A program made the translations under genes and the position numbers. From contig JAWKSZ010000007.1 of assembly GCA_041402045.1 (NCBI GenBank), positions 98,078 through 162,077 of the forward strand: 64,000 nucleotides of DNA, in the 5' to 3' direction. The notes below the pieces were generated by a model that saw only the letters and a list, made by a program, of their open reading frames with translations, was not told the origin of the DNA and made no database searches. Below, in pieces: positions 47,856 through 57,098 of the stretch. Origin of the DNA: JAGQRJ01 sp041402045. Lineage in GTDB: Bacteria > Planctomycetota > J058. How positions within the stretch are numbered: the stretch's first letter is position 1; each line of letters begins with the position of its first letter.

Positions 47856-50564
47856 TTAGTGCATCCCGGAGAACGGGTTGCGCTCGGGCGGGAGCTCCTC
47901 GAGGGCCTTCTCGTCGGTCTCCGCCATGAACAGGGTCTTGCCCTCGCTCCAGTGGTGCCGCACGAGGTAGACCTGCTTGGTCACGTCCAGGTAGTAGCGG
48001 TGCGTGACGGTGCCTTGCTCGGGGGCGTCGCTGAAGGCCTCCTCGATCCAGGCGATCTTCTCGGGCATGCGCAGCTCGCTGCGCAGGATCTCGAGCATGT
48101 CCTGGTTCGTGTAGCGCTTCTCGCCGACCTCCTTGAACACCTTGTCCGGCTCGACCGGGGTGACCACGTTCTCGCCGCTGCTGTTGGGGTTCGTGGGCTC
48201 GAAGGTCGAGAAGCCCTCGTCCCCGATCAGGCGCTTGGCCTTGGGGATCGTGACCAGGCCGTAGGTCTGGTCGAGGGTCTTCCAGAACTCGTCCTGCTTC
48301 TGCAGGTCGACCAGCGGCATGCCCTCTTCCTTGGGCTTGAACAGCACGTAGGCCTTGAAGTTCTCGGTGCCGGCGTCGGCCTCGTCGAGGCGGGTGATGA
48401 ACTCGACCTCCAGGTCCTCCGACACGCCCGAGCGCTGGAAGAAGCGGAACTCGTCGATCGCGCCCGAGGGGAACAGCCGCACCGACGAGGTGCCCAGGTT
48501 GGCGAACACGTCGAAGGGCAGCAGGTTGCGGCTGATCTTGATGTTGATCTTGAAGCCCTCGACCTTGCGCGCGATCCGGCGCAGGGTCGCGCCGATCGGC
48601 ACCGCGAGCTTGGCGCGCACGGGGTCGAACTTGATCTGGTCGAAGCCGATCCCCAGGCCGCCTTCCTCGCGCGACTTGTGCACCAGCGCGGGGATGATCG
48701 GGATCCGGGCGCCGTTGCCGGCGAGCACCGCGCGGTCGATCACCGCGGGGATCTCGTTCCCGTCGGCGCCCTGGCGCGGCTCGAGGGAGCGCTGCTCCAT
48801 GCGCACCGCCTCCTCGACCAGGCCCTTGAGCATGGGGTGATAGAAGCGGCAGATGTGCGCGAAGTTGATGCTCAGGAAGCGCTCGCGGAAGTCCTCGCTC
48901 TCCGCGGCCATGGGGATCGACTCGGCGAGGCTGACCTTGCCCTCGCTGAACTCCTCGAGGTCGGGGCTGAGCCAGAGGTCCATGTAGGGCTCGAGCTCCT
49001 CCTCGGTCGACGGCTTGCCGCGCAGCGAGTTGGTGATGTCGATACAGAGCGCCTTCTTGATCTGGTCCGCCTGGTCCCAGAGGTAATCGAAGTTGCGGCG
49101 CGCCGGCAGCTTGTACTTGCGGTAGGTGTTGGGCATGTCCTTGAAGTCCCACGCGGTGGGGAACATGCCGTTGACGACCTCCCACAGGTCGCGGGGCAGC
49201 GAGGGGGCGTCGATGTGCTCGACGACCTCGTCCCAGCGCTGGAGCAGGGCGCCCTGCTGCACGTCGAGCTTGAAGTGCTTGATCCAGCCGTTGCTCGGCG
49301 CCTTCTCCGTGGTGTCGGGATCGATCAGCCGCTGCGGGTGCGCCAGGGCCAGGGCCATGCGCCGCTTGAGCAGGTCGAACATGTGCAGCGTCAGGTTGTC
49401 GCCGCCCAGGTCCTGGCGGCCGCCGCGGTCGACGATGTCGATCTCGAGGGCCAGGTGCTGGGGCAGGAACTGCATCGCGACCTTGATCAACGCCAAGTCG
49501 GTGGTGCCGCCGCCGAAGTCCATGGAGAGCAGGTTGATCTTGTAGTCGCCGTCGATGGTCTTCATCGCCGCGAACTCGTTCTCCACGTACTCCTTCAGCG
49601 CCGCGCTGCGCCCGAAGCGCTCGAACAGCGGGTAGAGCACGTAGTAGAGCCCCGAGGCGGTCGCCTCGTCGGTGCTCATGTCGATGCTGTCCGGGGCGAA
49701 GCCCAGGCGGCGGAGCACGCCGCGCAGCTCGTTGACCTGGACCGCGTTCCAGCGCGGGGGGCTGGTGACCACGATCTCCTTGATGTTCTTACCGAGGATC
49801 GAGCGCGCGTCCTCGAGGATCTTCTTGGCGAGCGCGGTCATCATGTGCTGGGCGTCGGCGTCGCGCCAGATCTCCTTGCCCTTGGTGACCACGTAGCGCT
49901 TCTTGGTGCCGATCCCGCGCTTGACCGACATGTGGAGGTTGGTCTTGCGCGAGGAGCCGACGGCGGCCTGGCCGACGTCGTAGCTGTCAAGGGCCAGCTC
50001 CTTGAACGGCTCGATCTCGAGCGCGTTGACCGCCGAGGCCACCGACTGGGCCTCCTTGAGCAGGGTCGGCGAGCTGGGGAGGAAGTCCGGCTCGGGCTTG
50101 ACCTCCCAGTAGGCGCAGGAGCTGTTGGTGGTCCCGAGGTCGACCGAGAACACGCCGTCGAACTCCTCGTCACCGAGGAACTTCTCGACCTGGAGGAAGA
50201 ACGCGCTCCACTCCTCGTCGCCCTCGACCTTGAAGTTGATCTGACCCTCCCACTGGGGGACGGCCTCCTGCTTCGGCGAGGGGATCGTGGCGGTGTTGAA
50301 CTCGATCTTGAGGGTGTGACCGAACTCCTCCGGGTCGAACAGGAACGTCCCGTGGCCCGTCTGCTGGGGGTCGAGGGGCACGTCGTTGTAGAACAGGCGC
50401 ACGAACGAGACCGGGTCCGAGCCAAAGTCCACGTTGAACTCGACGGTCGAGGCCTCCTCCAGCTCAGGGATCGATAGCTCGACGGTCTTGTCGTCCAGGC
50501 GCAGGCCCGGAGCGAGTTCGTTGACGACATGCAGCGGGGTGCTTTCGTCGAACTCGATGATCAT
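47856..50564 (-). CDS. Hsp70-family (actin-fold ATPase) protein
   Basis: Protein of 902 residues, far longer than DnaK (about 640). An N-terminal beta-rich domain (residues 1-125) precedes the actin fold: phosphate-1 VDLGTTNSS (141-149), the connect-1 region TSPPRW (268-273), phosphate-2 MDFGGGTTDLA (348-358) and adenosine LAGNGARIP (614-622). These residues support ATP binding. A large insert between phosphate-2 and adenosine, and a unique C-terminus, set it apart from DnaK. No DnaJ or GrpE gene is nearby. ATG 50564 lies after GAGGCTG. It starts 127 bases after the acidic-tail gene and probably uses the same promoter. Confidence 0.85.
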   Translation of the reverse strand: MIIEFDESTPLHVVNELAPGLRLDDKTVELSIPELEEASTVEFNVDFGSDPVSFVRLFYNDVPLDPQQTGHGTFLFDPEEFGHTLKIEFNTATIPSPKQEAVPQWEGQINFKVEGDEEWSAFFLQVEKFLGDEEFDGVFSVDLGTTNSSCAYWEVKPEPDFLPSSPTLLKEAQSVASAVNALEIEPFKELALDSYDVGQAAVGSSRKTNLHMSVKRGIGTKKRYVVTKGKEIWRDADAQHMMTALAKKILEDARSILGKNIKEIVVTSPPRWNAVQVNELRGVLRRLGFAPDSIDMSTDEATASGLYYVLYPLFERFGRSAALKEYVENEFAAMKTIDGDYKINLLSMDFGGGTTDLALIKVAMQFLPQHLALEIDIVDRGGRQDLGGDNLTLHMFDLLKRRMALALAHPQRLIDPDTTEKAPSNGWIKHFKLDVQQGALLQRWDEVVEHIDAPSLPRDLWEVVNGMFPTAWDFKDMPNTYRKYKLPARRNFDYLWDQADQIKKALCIDITNSLRGKPSTEEELEPYMDLWLSPDLEEFSEGKVSLAESIPMAAESEDFRERFLSINFAHICRFYHPMLKGLVEEAVRMEQRSLEPRQGADGNEIPAVIDRAVLAGNGARIPIIPALVHKSREEGGLGIGFDQIKFDPVRAKLAVPIGATLRRIARKVEGFKINIKISRNLLPFDVFANLGTSSVRLFPSGAIDEFRFFQRSGVSEDLEVEFITRLDEADAGTENFKAYVLFKPKEEGMPLVDLQKQDEFWKTLDQTYGLVTIPKAKRLIGDEGFSTFEPTNPNSSGENVVTPVEPDKVFKEVGEKRYTNQDMLEILRSELRMPEKIAWIEEAFSDAPEQGTVTHRYYLDVTKQVYLVRHHWSEGKTLFMAETDEKALEELPPERNPFSGMH

Positions 50565-50690
50565 GATCAGCCTCTGTCTTTGCTTGACGGATGAGAATGG
50601 TTGGCAGACGGTAGCACACGCCCCAGAGGGCCACCACGCCCTCGCGGTGCCGTCCACGGTGAGTCGAAGGGAGCGCGGCGGAGGAACAAC

Positions 50691-52139
50691 TCAGTCGTCG
50701 TCCTCGCTCCCGAAGAGCGCCTCCAGCGACTCCGAAGACTCCTTCATGAAGTTCCCGAGTCGTGGCTTGGTCGGAGCGGGGGGCGGCGGGGCCGGCTCCT
50801 CGTCGTCGTCGTCGTCCTCGTCGTCGTCGGACGCGTCGTCGACGGCCGAAGCACCCCAGGCAGGCTGGGCCGCGGCCTGGGGCTGGGCCGGCTCCTTGGA
50901 TCCGCCCTCGAAGCTCAGCTCGAGGTCGAGGTCGACGGTGCTCTCGTCGTCGGCCGGGTTCTCGGCGAAGCGGCGCTCGTCGAAGCGCTCGGCCCCGGTG
51001 AAGATCCGCTTCTCGTAGGTCCGCGCCCAGCCGGTCTCGAGCTCGGGCACGTCCTCGTCGCCGTAGGCCAGGCGCACCTCGCGGTCGAGGACCTCCAGGC
51101 TCTCCAGCGGGGAGCGAGAGCCGAGCCGGCGCAGCTCGCTGACCGTGGTCGCGATCGCCTCGATGCTCCGGTCGAAGGCGGCGACGTCGCAGTCGACGCG
51201 CTGGGCGATCGCGTCGATCTCCTTGAGCGCGTGCTCCGCGAGGCTGCTGAACTCGAGCTCGAAGCGGTGACGGAAGAACGCCGCCAGCCGGCTGGGGAGG
51301 TGCAGCAGGGCGTCGAGGGCGGCGTGCACGTCGAGCAGCTCGGCGCGGAAGCCCGCGGCGACCTCGGGGTCCTTGGTGTCGGTCAGGCGCCCGGCCTTCA
51401 CCCGCAGGCGCGCCGCGGTGTAGCTCAACAAGCGCCACAGCCGCAGCTCGACCTCCTGGAACTGCGGCGTGGCCGCGGCGGGGCCGAACTTCTGGAAGCC
51501 CCGCGCCAGCTCGCGGAACATGCGCGCGCGGAAGTCCTCGTCGGTCTCGGTCTGGCGCAGGAGCTTGCTCAGGAGCCGGAGGTAGGCGGCCTGGTTGTCC
51601 TCGTCCCCCTGGCCCACGAGCGCGAACTTGAAGGGGAACGGCGAGTCGACCGCGGGGCAATAGAGGATCTTGCTCTCGTGCAACGCGCGCTCGAGGCCGA
51701 AGGCCTCGAGCACCTCGAGCACCAGGCTCCCGTGGGTCGCGAAGTGCGAGAGGTCCTCGAGCCGGAAGGTGAACTTGCGCTCGAGCGCGCGGCCGAACAC
51801 GTGCAGGCTAGAGGGGCGCGAGCCCTCGAACTCGAACTCCTGCTCGCCCTGAGTAGGGCGGTGGCGGAAGGTCTTGAGTCGCGGGAGCAGGCGCCGCAGC
51901 TTGGGGGTCACCCCCTCGACGCCCGCTGGGAACAAGGCCTCGAGCTGCAGGCGCACGCGGTCGAACTCGTGGAGCAGGAGCGGGAGCGCCTGCTGCAGGC
52001 GCGGCTCGAGCTCGGGTCCGGCGTCGGTGGGCACCCGGACCACGAGGTCCGAGGCGCCGTGGACCCCGAGCTCCGTGCGCACGACGTAGCCCCAGTCGGC
52101 GGCGTCTGGGGCGTGTGGCAGTCTCACGAGGTCACTCAC
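50691..52139 (-). CDS. Acidic-tailed hypothetical protein, first gene of operon
   Basis: Protein of 482 residues, no known domain. The first 330 residues are helical with charged segments (LLHEFDRVRLQLEALFPAG, LLSYTAARLRVKAGRLTD). The last 80 are highly acidic and Pro-rich (a run of Asp and Glu followed by APPPPAPTKPRL), which could recruit a basic partner or act as a chaperone tether. The GTG start at 52139 lies in a 110-base divergent gap with the ABC permease gene, where the operon promoter should be. Confidence 0.7.
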   Translation of the reverse strand: MSDLVRLPHAPDAADWGYVVRTELGVHGASDLVVRVPTDAGPELEPRLQQALPLLLHEFDRVRLQLEALFPAGVEGVTPKLRRLLPRLKTFRHRPTQGEQEFEFEGSRPSSLHVFGRALERKFTFRLEDLSHFATHGSLVLEVLEAFGLERALHESKILYCPAVDSPFPFKFALVGQGDEDNQAAYLRLLSKLLRQTETDEDFRARMFRELARGFQKFGPAAATPQFQEVELRLWRLLSYTAARLRVKAGRLTDTKDPEVAAGFRAELLDVHAALDALLHLPSRLAAFFRHRFELEFSSLAEHALKEIDAIAQRVDCDVAAFDRSIEAIATTVSELRRLGSRSPLESLEVLDREVRLAYGDEDVPELETGWARTYEKRIFTGAERFDERRFAENPADDESTVDLDLELSFEGGSKEPAQPQAAAQPAWGASAVDDASDDDEDDDDDEEPAPPPPAPTKPRLGNFMKESSESLEALFGSEDDD

Positions 52140-52250
52140 GGTCGGTCAGTCTAACCGCGACCCTGGGCGCTCGCTCGTCCCCTCGTGGCGGTGAGCGGGG
52201 GACATTGAACCCCATTGCCCACGACGGCTCGGGAGCGGATACGCTCCGGC
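52140..52250. promoter_or_regulatory. Divergent promoter region of Hsp70-like operon and ABC module
   Basis: The 110 bases between the two outward-facing starts must contain promoters for both units. I can see no reliable consensus element, but this is where transcription of the large minus-strand operon should begin. Confidence 0.4.
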
Positions 52251-53402
52251 ATGCTCGCGTTGAGAAACCTCCTGCGCCGCAAGCTGCGCAGCCTGTTTTG
52301 CCTGACGCAGATCGCGGTCGCGATCGCGGCCTTCGTGGCCATCGTCGGCGTGACCACCGGCCTCCGGGCGCAGTTCTACGAGCTGAGTCAGGTGTTCGCC
52401 TACGACGTCATGATCCAGGCGCGGGGCGCGTCGTCGCCCATGTTCTCCCGGGTGACCCCCGAGGAGGTCGCCGCGATCAAGGCCGTGCCCGGGGTCGAGG
52501 GCGTGTCCCTCAGGGGGTTCTACGTGACCCTGGCCAAGGGGCGCCCGCAGCCGCTGACGTTCCTGGCCCTCGAGCCCGGGGGCGAGCTGCTCCAGCGCTA
52601 CGCGATCGTGCGCGGGCGGAGCCTCGCGCCCGGCGACGGCAAGGCGGTGTTGATCGGGCGGCTCATGGCCGAGCAGGACGGGCTCGAGGTCGGCGACGAG
52701 CTCGTGCTCGGCTACGACGGCGACCAGGCCTGCGAGATCGTGGGGATCTTCGAGCCGCCGATCAAGGACGTGCCGTTCCTCGCGGGCCAGGCGATCATGT
52801 CCATGGAGCACTACGAGGGCTTCTACACCCTCAAGCCCCAGCTCGCGGTAGCCCACACCAAGCTCGGCGGGCGCGCGGCGGACCCGGCCGAGGTGCGGCG
52901 CGCCCACGTGGGCTGCGAGGCGGTGATCCCGGCGATCGAGGCCGCCGCCCCCCGCCAGCGCGCGCGCACGATCCTCTCGTTCCTCGACTCGTTCAAGCAG
53001 GCCGAGCTCGTCGACAGCTTCGCCTGGGCGATCAGCGTGCTGGCCGCCCTGGTCAGCGGGATCGGGGTCGCGAACACCATGCTCATGAGCGTGTTCGACC
53101 GCACCCGCGAGATCGGTCTCCTGCGCGCCATCGGTTGGTCGCGGCTGCGGATCGTGGGCATGATCCAGAGCGAGGGCGTGCTGCTCGCGATCGGCGGCGG
53201 GCTGCTCGGGCTCCCGGTGGGCTACGTGCTGATCTTCCTCTCGCAGTTCCTGATCTCCCACGGCTGGTTGCAGGTGTCCTTGGACCCGCTGCTCTACCTG
53301 CAGGCGGTGGGCTTCGCGCTGTTCATTGGCGTGGTGGGGTCGGTCTACCCCGCCGTGCGGGCGGCGCTGCTCCCGCCCACGGAGGCGCTGCGCTATGAGT
53401 GA
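52251..53402 (+). CDS. ABC transporter permease, MacB/FtsX type
   Basis: Protein of 383 residues. It has one N-terminal membrane helix (LTQIAVAIAAFVAIVGVTTG), a long periplasmic domain and three C-terminal helices, the MacB/LolC plan. The FtsX-domain signature is DRTREIGLLRAIGWSR at the loop before the second helix (SEGVLLAIGGGLLGLPVGYV). The ATPase gene overlaps its stop (ATGAGTGA). Such modules export lipoproteins, peptides or drugs; the cargo here is unknown. Start ATG 52251. Confidence 0.85.
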   Translation: MLALRNLLRRKLRSLFCLTQIAVAIAAFVAIVGVTTGLRAQFYELSQVFAYDVMIQARGASSPMFSRVTPEEVAAIKAVPGVEGVSLRGFYVTLAKGRPQPLTFLALEPGGELLQRYAIVRGRSLAPGDGKAVLIGRLMAEQDGLEVGDELVLGYDGDQACEIVGIFEPPIKDVPFLAGQAIMSMEHYEGFYTLKPQLAVAHTKLGGRAADPAEVRRAHVGCEAVIPAIEAAAPRQRARTILSFLDSFKQAELVDSFAWAISVLAALVSGIGVANTMLMSVFDRTREIGLLRAIGWSRLRIVGMIQSEGVLLAIGGGLLGLPVGYVLIFLSQFLISHGWLQVSLDPLLYLQAVGFALFIGVVGSVYPAVRAALLPPTEALRYE

Positions 53403-54069
53403 CGTCGCGATCCGGGGCGTGGACCTGGTCAAGCACTACGAGCACGGGCTGGTGAAGGCGCTGCGCGGGGTGAACTTCGAGGTCCGCGCCGGCGAGCGGG
53501 TGGCGATCACCGGGCCCTCGGGCAGCGGGAAGACCACGCTCCTGCACCTGGTCGGGGCCCTCGACGACCCCACGTCGGGGCGGGTCGAGATCCTGGGCGA
53601 GGACGTGGCCGCGGTGCGCGACCTCGACCGCCTGCGCAGCCAGACCCTGGGCTTCGTGTTCCAGCTGCACCACCTGATCCCGAACCTCAAGCTCTGGGAG
53701 AACGTGGCGCTGCCCACCTACCCGCTGGGGATCTCGCGGGGCGAGCGCCGGCGGCGCGCGGTGGAGCTGCTCGAGGCCGTGGGGCTCGGGGCCCGCGTCG
53801 ACTTCCTCCCGGTCAAGTGCTCGGGGGGCGAGCGCCAGCGGGCCGCGGTGGCCCGCGCGCTGGTCAACGAACCGCGGATCCTGCTCGCCGACGAGCCCAC
53901 CGGAAGCGTCGACAGCCTGACCGGGGAGTCGATCCTGAGCCTGTTCGAGTGGGCGACCGCCGAGCGCGGGGTGACCTCGGTCACGATCACCCACGACCCG
54001 GCGGTGGCGAAGCGCGCCGATCGGGTCCTGCGCATCGTCGACGGCTGCCTGGCCGCGCCCGAGGGCTAG
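53395..54069 (+). CDS. ABC transporter ATP-binding protein, LolD/MacB type
   Basis: Protein of 224 residues, the normal size for LolD-like ATPases. Walker A GPSGSGKTT, Q-loop LGFVFQLHHLIPNL, signature CSGGERQRAAVARAL (Cys in place of Leu in LSGG), Walker B ILLADEPTGSVDS and the H-loop TITHD are all present. It powers the permease encoded just upstream, with an 8-base overlap. Start ATG 53395. Confidence 0.9.
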   Translation: MSDVAIRGVDLVKHYEHGLVKALRGVNFEVRAGERVAITGPSGSGKTTLLHLVGALDDPTSGRVEILGEDVAAVRDLDRLRSQTLGFVFQLHHLIPNLKLWENVALPTYPLGISRGERRRRAVELLEAVGLGARVDFLPVKCSGGERQRAAVARALVNEPRILLADEPTGSVDSLTGESILSLFEWATAERGVTSVTITHDPAVAKRADRVLRIVDGCLAAPEG

Positions 54070-54208
54070 GGTCGTTGCCCTCCCTTCTCCCAATTTTCGA
54101 AGATCGTCCACCACGGACGGAAAATGGCGCTGGGGCATCTCGACACGGAGGCGGGTTACGCCCGGCGAGGCAATTGCGCTCGCTCCCGGCGGTGAGAGGG
54201 AGGGCGGT

Positions 54209-54541
54209 GTGCTCAGCAGCGAATCCGATCGGCTTTTCATTCCGCGTGAAATGGATATGAACGCGCACTGGGAAGACCTCCTGGACCAGGTGGTGGCCCG
54301 CGTGGTCGCCGGGTTCGGGCCCGAGCAGATCCAGAACGAGGTCCTGGCCGGAGGCTCGGCCCGCGACGTCTCGACGTTGTTCCAGGCCGTGGGGGTCGCC
54401 CTCAGCGAGCTCAGCGAGCAGGAGCCCCGCCCCCTCGAGGAGCAGGTCGCGCGGGTGTGCGCCGAGGGCCTGCCTTCGGCGCCGGCGCGCGCCCTGCTGA
54501 CCTCCCTCGAGGACGCGCTCACGACCTACGACGTGGGCTGA
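54209..54541 (+). CDS. Small helical hypothetical protein
   Basis: Protein of 110 residues, not recognised. It is acidic and helical (HWEDLLDQVVARVVAGFGPE, SELSEQEPRPLEEQVARVC), with no membrane segment. GTG 54209 has GGGAGGG 4 bases upstream, which decides the start over ATG 54251. It is the first gene after a 140-base gap and precedes the HEAT-repeat gene by 29 bases. Confidence 0.6.
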   Translation: MLSSESDRLFIPREMDMNAHWEDLLDQVVARVVAGFGPEQIQNEVLAGGSARDVSTLFQAVGVALSELSEQEPRPLEEQVARVCAEGLPSAPARALLTSLEDALTTYDVG

Positions 54542-54570
54542 GCCCCGTCCCCGCGCCGTATACTGCCGGC

Positions 54571-56112
54571 GTGGATCAGGAACTCGACCCCCCCGAGCGG
54601 GGTGAACCCGGCGTGAGCGACGCCCCCCCCTCCCCTGCGACCCCGCGTCCGGAGACCGAGCCGACGGCGGCCGCCGAGGCCGCGCCCGCGGTCGATCCGG
54701 CTGCCGCGGAGCCCGCGCCGACCGAGGCCCCCACCGCCGAGGCCGCGCCGGCCCCTCCGCCCGCTGCGGAGCCTACGCCGGCCGAGGCGGTCGCCGCGGC
54801 GCCTCCTCCCGCTCCGTCCACGGCGCCCCTCAACGCGGCGCCGCGGGAGGGCACCTCGGCCCTGCGCGCGCAGCTCGCGCGGGAGCGCGCCCAGGGGTGG
54901 CGCGCGCAGCCGAACCGCACCCGGCTGCACACCGCGTTGGCGGTGCTGGTGGCGGTGCTCCTCGGGGGCTATCTGCTGCGCCTGCCCGTCTACCGAGCCG
55001 TGGCGCGCCAGGGGGGACCCTTCGCCGACTGGGCGGTGGGCAAGCTGATCGAGGCGCGGGATCCCGCGAGCTTCGAGCTCTACCTGCACCAAATGGGGAC
55101 CCCCGAGGGCCGCGACGCCTGCGGGGAGCTGGTCTACCTGCTCGCCGGGCGCGATCGTCTGCCGCCGCCCCTGGCGGAGGACGAGGAGCCGGAGGACGCC
55201 GTCGCGATCCCCGAGGACCCCGAGGCGATCGCCGAGCACAGCGAGGCCCTGGCGCGGGCGCTCGAGGCCGAGGACTACCCCGAGCTGCAGCTCGGCGCGC
55301 TCTACACGCTGAACTACCTCACCTCCCGGGATTGGGAGCGCTGGGAGCGCAGCGAAGAGCTCCTGGTGCTGGCGAGCCAGCTCCTGGCGCACCCGGAGGA
55401 CGCGCACCGGCGGTTGGCGGCCTTGGTGCTGACCACCCGCCCCGCGCCCCCCGCGGCGCAGCCGGCGCTGGTCCGCGCCGCGGACGCGGGGGAGCCCGAC
55501 GCGCGGGTCCGCGCCTTCGCCGTGGAGGCGCTGGCGCAGCTCGAGGACCCCGCCTTCGAGCCGACCCTCTCCCGCGCGCTCGAGGACCCTGACCCTCTGG
55601 TCCGCGGCGCGGCCAAGCAGGCGCTGGCGCGGCTGGGGGAGGCGCTGTCCGTCGAGCAGCTCGCGGCCCTCGTGCGCGGCGACGGTCGGCTCGACGCCGT
55701 CGCCGAGCTGATCGCCGAGAAGGACGGGCCGCGGGCCACGGAGCTCTTGCTCCAGCTCAGCCAGCACCCGGACGTGGCCACCCGGCGCGAGGCGCTGCGG
55801 GGGCTCTCGGAGCGCGACGAGGCCGCGGCGCGACGCGCCCTGGAGGGCGCGCTGACCGACCGTGACCCCCAGGTGCGGGTGTTCGCCGCGATCCGGCTGC
55901 GCGAGCGCGAGGACGGGGTGGCGGCGTTGCCGGCGCTCGGCGCGCGCATGGCGAGCTGGTCCGACGCCGAGCCGGACACGGGCTGGAACGAGCTGCTCGA
56001 GCTGCACCGCTCGCTGAAGGCGCTCACCGGGGAGGACGTGCGTCCTCCGACCCCGGATCCGGCGAGCTGGGAGCTGACTCAGCGCGGCTGGGCGTCGGTC
56101 CTGCGCCGCTAG
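54571..56112 (+). CDS. HEAT-repeat membrane protein
   Basis: Protein of 513 residues. A Pro/Ala/Glu-rich cytoplasmic tail (1-105) precedes one membrane helix (TALAVLVAVLLGGYLLRL, about residues 122-139). The rest is helical with PBS/HEAT-like repeats (for example VRAFAVEALAQLEDP, LVRGAAKQALARLGE, VATRREALRGLSER, VRVFAAIRLRER). HEAT arrays bind proteins or phycobilin-like ligands; in planctomycetes they are common in membrane proteins of unknown role. GTG 54571 is the only start near the ribosome-binding region. Probably co-transcribed with the gene before it and, after a 56-base gap, the genes that follow. Confidence 0.78.
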   Translation: MDQELDPPERGEPGVSDAPPSPATPRPETEPTAAAEAAPAVDPAAAEPAPTEAPTAEAAPAPPPAAEPTPAEAVAAAPPPAPSTAPLNAAPREGTSALRAQLARERAQGWRAQPNRTRLHTALAVLVAVLLGGYLLRLPVYRAVARQGGPFADWAVGKLIEARDPASFELYLHQMGTPEGRDACGELVYLLAGRDRLPPPLAEDEEPEDAVAIPEDPEAIAEHSEALARALEAEDYPELQLGALYTLNYLTSRDWERWERSEELLVLASQLLAHPEDAHRRLAALVLTTRPAPPAAQPALVRAADAGEPDARVRAFAVEALAQLEDPAFEPTLSRALEDPDPLVRGAAKQALARLGEALSVEQLAALVRGDGRLDAVAELIAEKDGPRATELLLQLSQHPDVATRREALRGLSERDEAAARRALEGALTDRDPQVRVFAAIRLREREDGVAALPALGARMASWSDAEPDTGWNELLELHRSLKALTGEDVRPPTPDPASWELTQRGWASVLRR

Positions 56113-56168
56113 GACCCACCGTCGACAAGCTCCCGGCGGTGGGCGAGGATCGTGCGCGGAGGTGGACG

Positions 56169-57098
56169 ATGAGCGAGCCGGGAGCCGCGGAGCCAGTCGC
56201 GCCCAGCCTGACCCCGAACCAGGTCAGCGGGCGCACGTTTCGCCGCTACAACGCCGCCGCGCTCGCGGTCGGCGTGGTGGCCGTCGCCGCAGGGGCGCGC
56301 TGGGCCCAGCCCGCGCAGGCGCCGCTCGCGGCCTTCGACCCGCTGGGCTTCGCGGGGGACGCCCGCTGGGACGACGGGCGGGCGGAGGTCGCGCGCTACG
56401 CGGCCACCCGCACGATCTACGGCGCCGAGCGGAGCTTCGAGCTGGTGCGGATCGCGGTCAAGGAGCCCTACGACCCCGCGCAGCGCGTGAAGCCCGACGC
56501 GCCGCGCCCGGGGACGCGCTCCGCGATCAAGACCGTGGCCGTGCACGAGGTGCCGACGGGCCGGGCCTACGCCTATCGCCAGCAGGTGATCTGCCGCCTG
56601 GCCCAGGCCGACCCGCGGCGCCTCTTGGACGCCAGCGGGTCGTCGCAGGAGTGGTGCGGGAACACCTTCCAGGTGGTCGAGCGCCGCGGGGCGGACCTCG
56701 CGCGCACGGCCCACAGCTACTGGGACGGCGAGGGCGACTGGAGCGATGTGGTCCGGGGCGAGGTGTGGCTCGAGGATCAGCTCCCGCTGGTGGTGCGCGC
56801 CCTCGACCCCGAGGCGGGGCCGCTGACGGTGCGCGTGCTGCCCACCCTCCTCACCAACAAGGCGCCGCGCACGGGGCCGCTCGAGGCCCGCGTCGAGTGC
56901 GCGGAGCGCGGGGTCGAGCGCGAGGTCGAGGCCGGGCGCTTCCGCTGCGCGCGCTGGGTCGTGAGCTTCGGCGGGCGCGAGCGCGAGTACTGGGTGGCGG
57001 AGGGCGGCGCGCGGGCGCTGGTGGCCTTCGACGACGGCGTGACCCAGGGGACGCTGCGCGCCCTCGAGCGCTCGGCCTACTGGCAGGACCCGCAGTGA
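56169..57098 (+). CDS. Conserved membrane-anchored protein of unknown function
   Basis: Protein of 309 residues. A hydrophobic segment (AALAVGVVAVAAGARW, residues 30-45) anchors it. The next region (RWDDGRAEVARYAATRTIYG, then IAVKEPYD, RVKPD) matches a family known mainly from Bacteroidetes and planctomycetes, often misnamed as Maf-type septum inhibitors, whose function is not established. The C-terminus is beta-rich with WEYWVAEG-like segments. It overlaps the next gene by GTGA. Confidence 0.7.
   Translation: MSEPGAAEPVAPSLTPNQVSGRTFRRYNAAALAVGVVAVAAGARWAQPAQAPLAAFDPLGFAGDARWDDGRAEVARYAATRTIYGAERSFELVRIAVKEPYDPAQRVKPDAPRPGTRSAIKTVAVHEVPTGRAYAYRQQVICRLAQADPRRLLDASGSSQEWCGNTFQVVERRGADLARTAHSYWDGEGDWSDVVRGEVWLEDQLPLVVRALDPEAGPLTVRVLPTLLTNKAPRTGPLEARVECAERGVEREVEAGRFRCARWVVSFGGREREYWVAEGGARALVAFDDGVTQGTLRALERSAYWQDPQ

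Noticed and set aside
44776..47859. Plus-strand frames of about 1000 codons (44776-47859, 47760-50477)
   Set aside because: Antisense shadows of the two Hsp70-like genes, created by GC-rich third positions.
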